Shown one piece after another: positions 63,631 through 64,000 of a DNA stretch of 64,000 bases. Position numbers and translations under genes: made by a program. The DNA comes from Dasania sp. GY-MA-18 (GTDB lineage Bacteria > Pseudomonadota > Gammaproteobacteria > Pseudomonadales > Dasaniaceae): contig NZ_JANHAP010000001.1 of assembly GCF_024734385.1 (NCBI RefSeq), forward strand, positions 124,001 to 188,000, read 5' to 3'. The notes under the pieces were generated by a model. It saw nothing but the letters and a program-made list of their open reading frames with translations, made no database searches and was not told the DNA's origin. How positions within the stretch are numbered: position 1 is the first letter of the stretch; the number at the start of each line of letters is the position of its first letter.

Positions 63631-64000
63631 CAATAAAAAACTACTTACTTTAGCCTTGGCCAGTACCTTAGCAGGCTGCATTAACCTACCTGCACAAAAT
63701 GATGCTCCTCCCCAGCATTACAGCTTGCTGGCGGCACAAGGTGACTGCCAGGCCAACACTCGCGCTACGATTAAGCTGGCTGTAACTCGCGTGGCCAGTG
63801 GTTTGGATAGCGACAGGCTGATCCAAATTTCTAAGCACAACGGTGAGCTACGCTACCTTAGTAATATGCGCTGGCCTAATAATACGCAAGCACTATTAGA
63901 GCAGCGCTTAGCACAGGATCTAGAAAGTGCCGGCTTTAGCATTATCACCAGCCATCAACAGCTAGCTAGTACCCCCCAGTTATACTGTGAACTGCGCTCA
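63617..64000 (+). CDS. ABC-type transport auxiliary lipoprotein, PqiC-like (3' part outside window)
   Basis: No ATG is available; the frame from TTG at 63617 gives RANNNKKLLTLALASTLAGC, a lipoprotein signal with lipobox LAGC. The mature part begins INLPAQNDAPPQHYSLLAAQ and continues TIKLAVTRVASGLDSDRLIQ, like ABC_trans_aux/PqiC proteins that work with MCE systems at the outer membrane. 128 codons are visible before the window edge. Confidence 0.8.
   Translation, partial: MRANNNKKLLTLALASTLAGCINLPAQNDAPPQHYSLLAAQGDCQANTRATIKLAVTRVASGLDSDRLIQISKHNGELRYLSNMRWPNNTQALLEQRLAQDLESAGFSIITSHQQLASTPQLYCELRS

Overview
The window is chromosomal DNA from a gammaproteobacterium, most likely a marine, salt-adapted one. 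The order greA-carB-carA ... dapB-dnaJ-dnaK-grpE-recN-fur-bamE-rnfH-ratA ... smpB-ssrA matches the order I recall for Pseudomonas. A complete ectoine/hydroxyectoine operon, NhaA and two sodium-coupled transporters point to a saline habitat. GC content looks moderate. I cannot name a genus; the wider Cellvibrionales/Spongiibacteraceae neighbourhood is only a guess.

Layout. 0-5 kb: 5' part of greA, then carB and carA, all leftward. 5-20 kb: a block lying between carA and dapB, which adjoin in Pseudomonas. It holds the glyoxylate-shunt genes aceK, aceA, a LysR regulator and glcB, plus rraA, a tandem glutaredoxin-like protein, an N-terminally truncated RHS gene with a candidate immunity gene, an ART-like protein and a tannase-like DUF6351 protein. 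20-31 kb: conserved core with dapB, the grpE-dnaK-dnaJ heat-shock genes (sigma-32-type promoters visible), recN (LexA box visible), fur, bamE, rnfH, ratA, an NSS transporter, smpB and the tmRNA gene ssrA. 31.5-36.1 kb: an island at the ssrA 3' end. Several structured repeats, some ending in an exact copy of the ssrA 3' terminus, surround a higB-higA-primase/helicase operon, with near-identical 313-bp direct repeats on both sides. 36-42 kb: chaperone cluster with groES-groEL, cbpA-cbpM, two Hsp20 proteins and a membrane-anchored Hsp20-like protein. 42-53.6 kb: salt-stress region with nhaA, a GGDEF protein, DUF2391 and a nine-gene ectoine operon (ectA, ectB, a 93-residue unknown, ectC, ectD, a DksA-like protein, aspartokinase, a TPR protein, an SSS symporter) facing a MarR-type EctR. 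53.6-60.7 kb: a MexEF-OprN-like RND efflux operon with a divergent LysR regulator. 60.7-64 kb: an MCE/Mla-type lipid ABC transporter operon cut by the window end.

How it works together. Much of the window serves stress handling: protein folding (DnaK system, GroESL, CbpA, small Hsps), ribosome rescue (SmpB/tmRNA), DNA repair (RecN), iron control (Fur), osmotic adaptation (ectoine, NhaA, symporters) and envelope defence (RND pump, MCE system). The glyoxylate-shunt enzymes and AceK kinase/phosphatase form a carbon-flux module for growth on C2 compounds or fatty acids.

The most unusual parts are the ssrA-linked repeat array with its embedded HigBA/primase-helicase operon, the dispersed CTAG-rich intergenic repeats that supply the last codons or stop codon of several genes, and the unfamiliar genes inside the ectoine operon.
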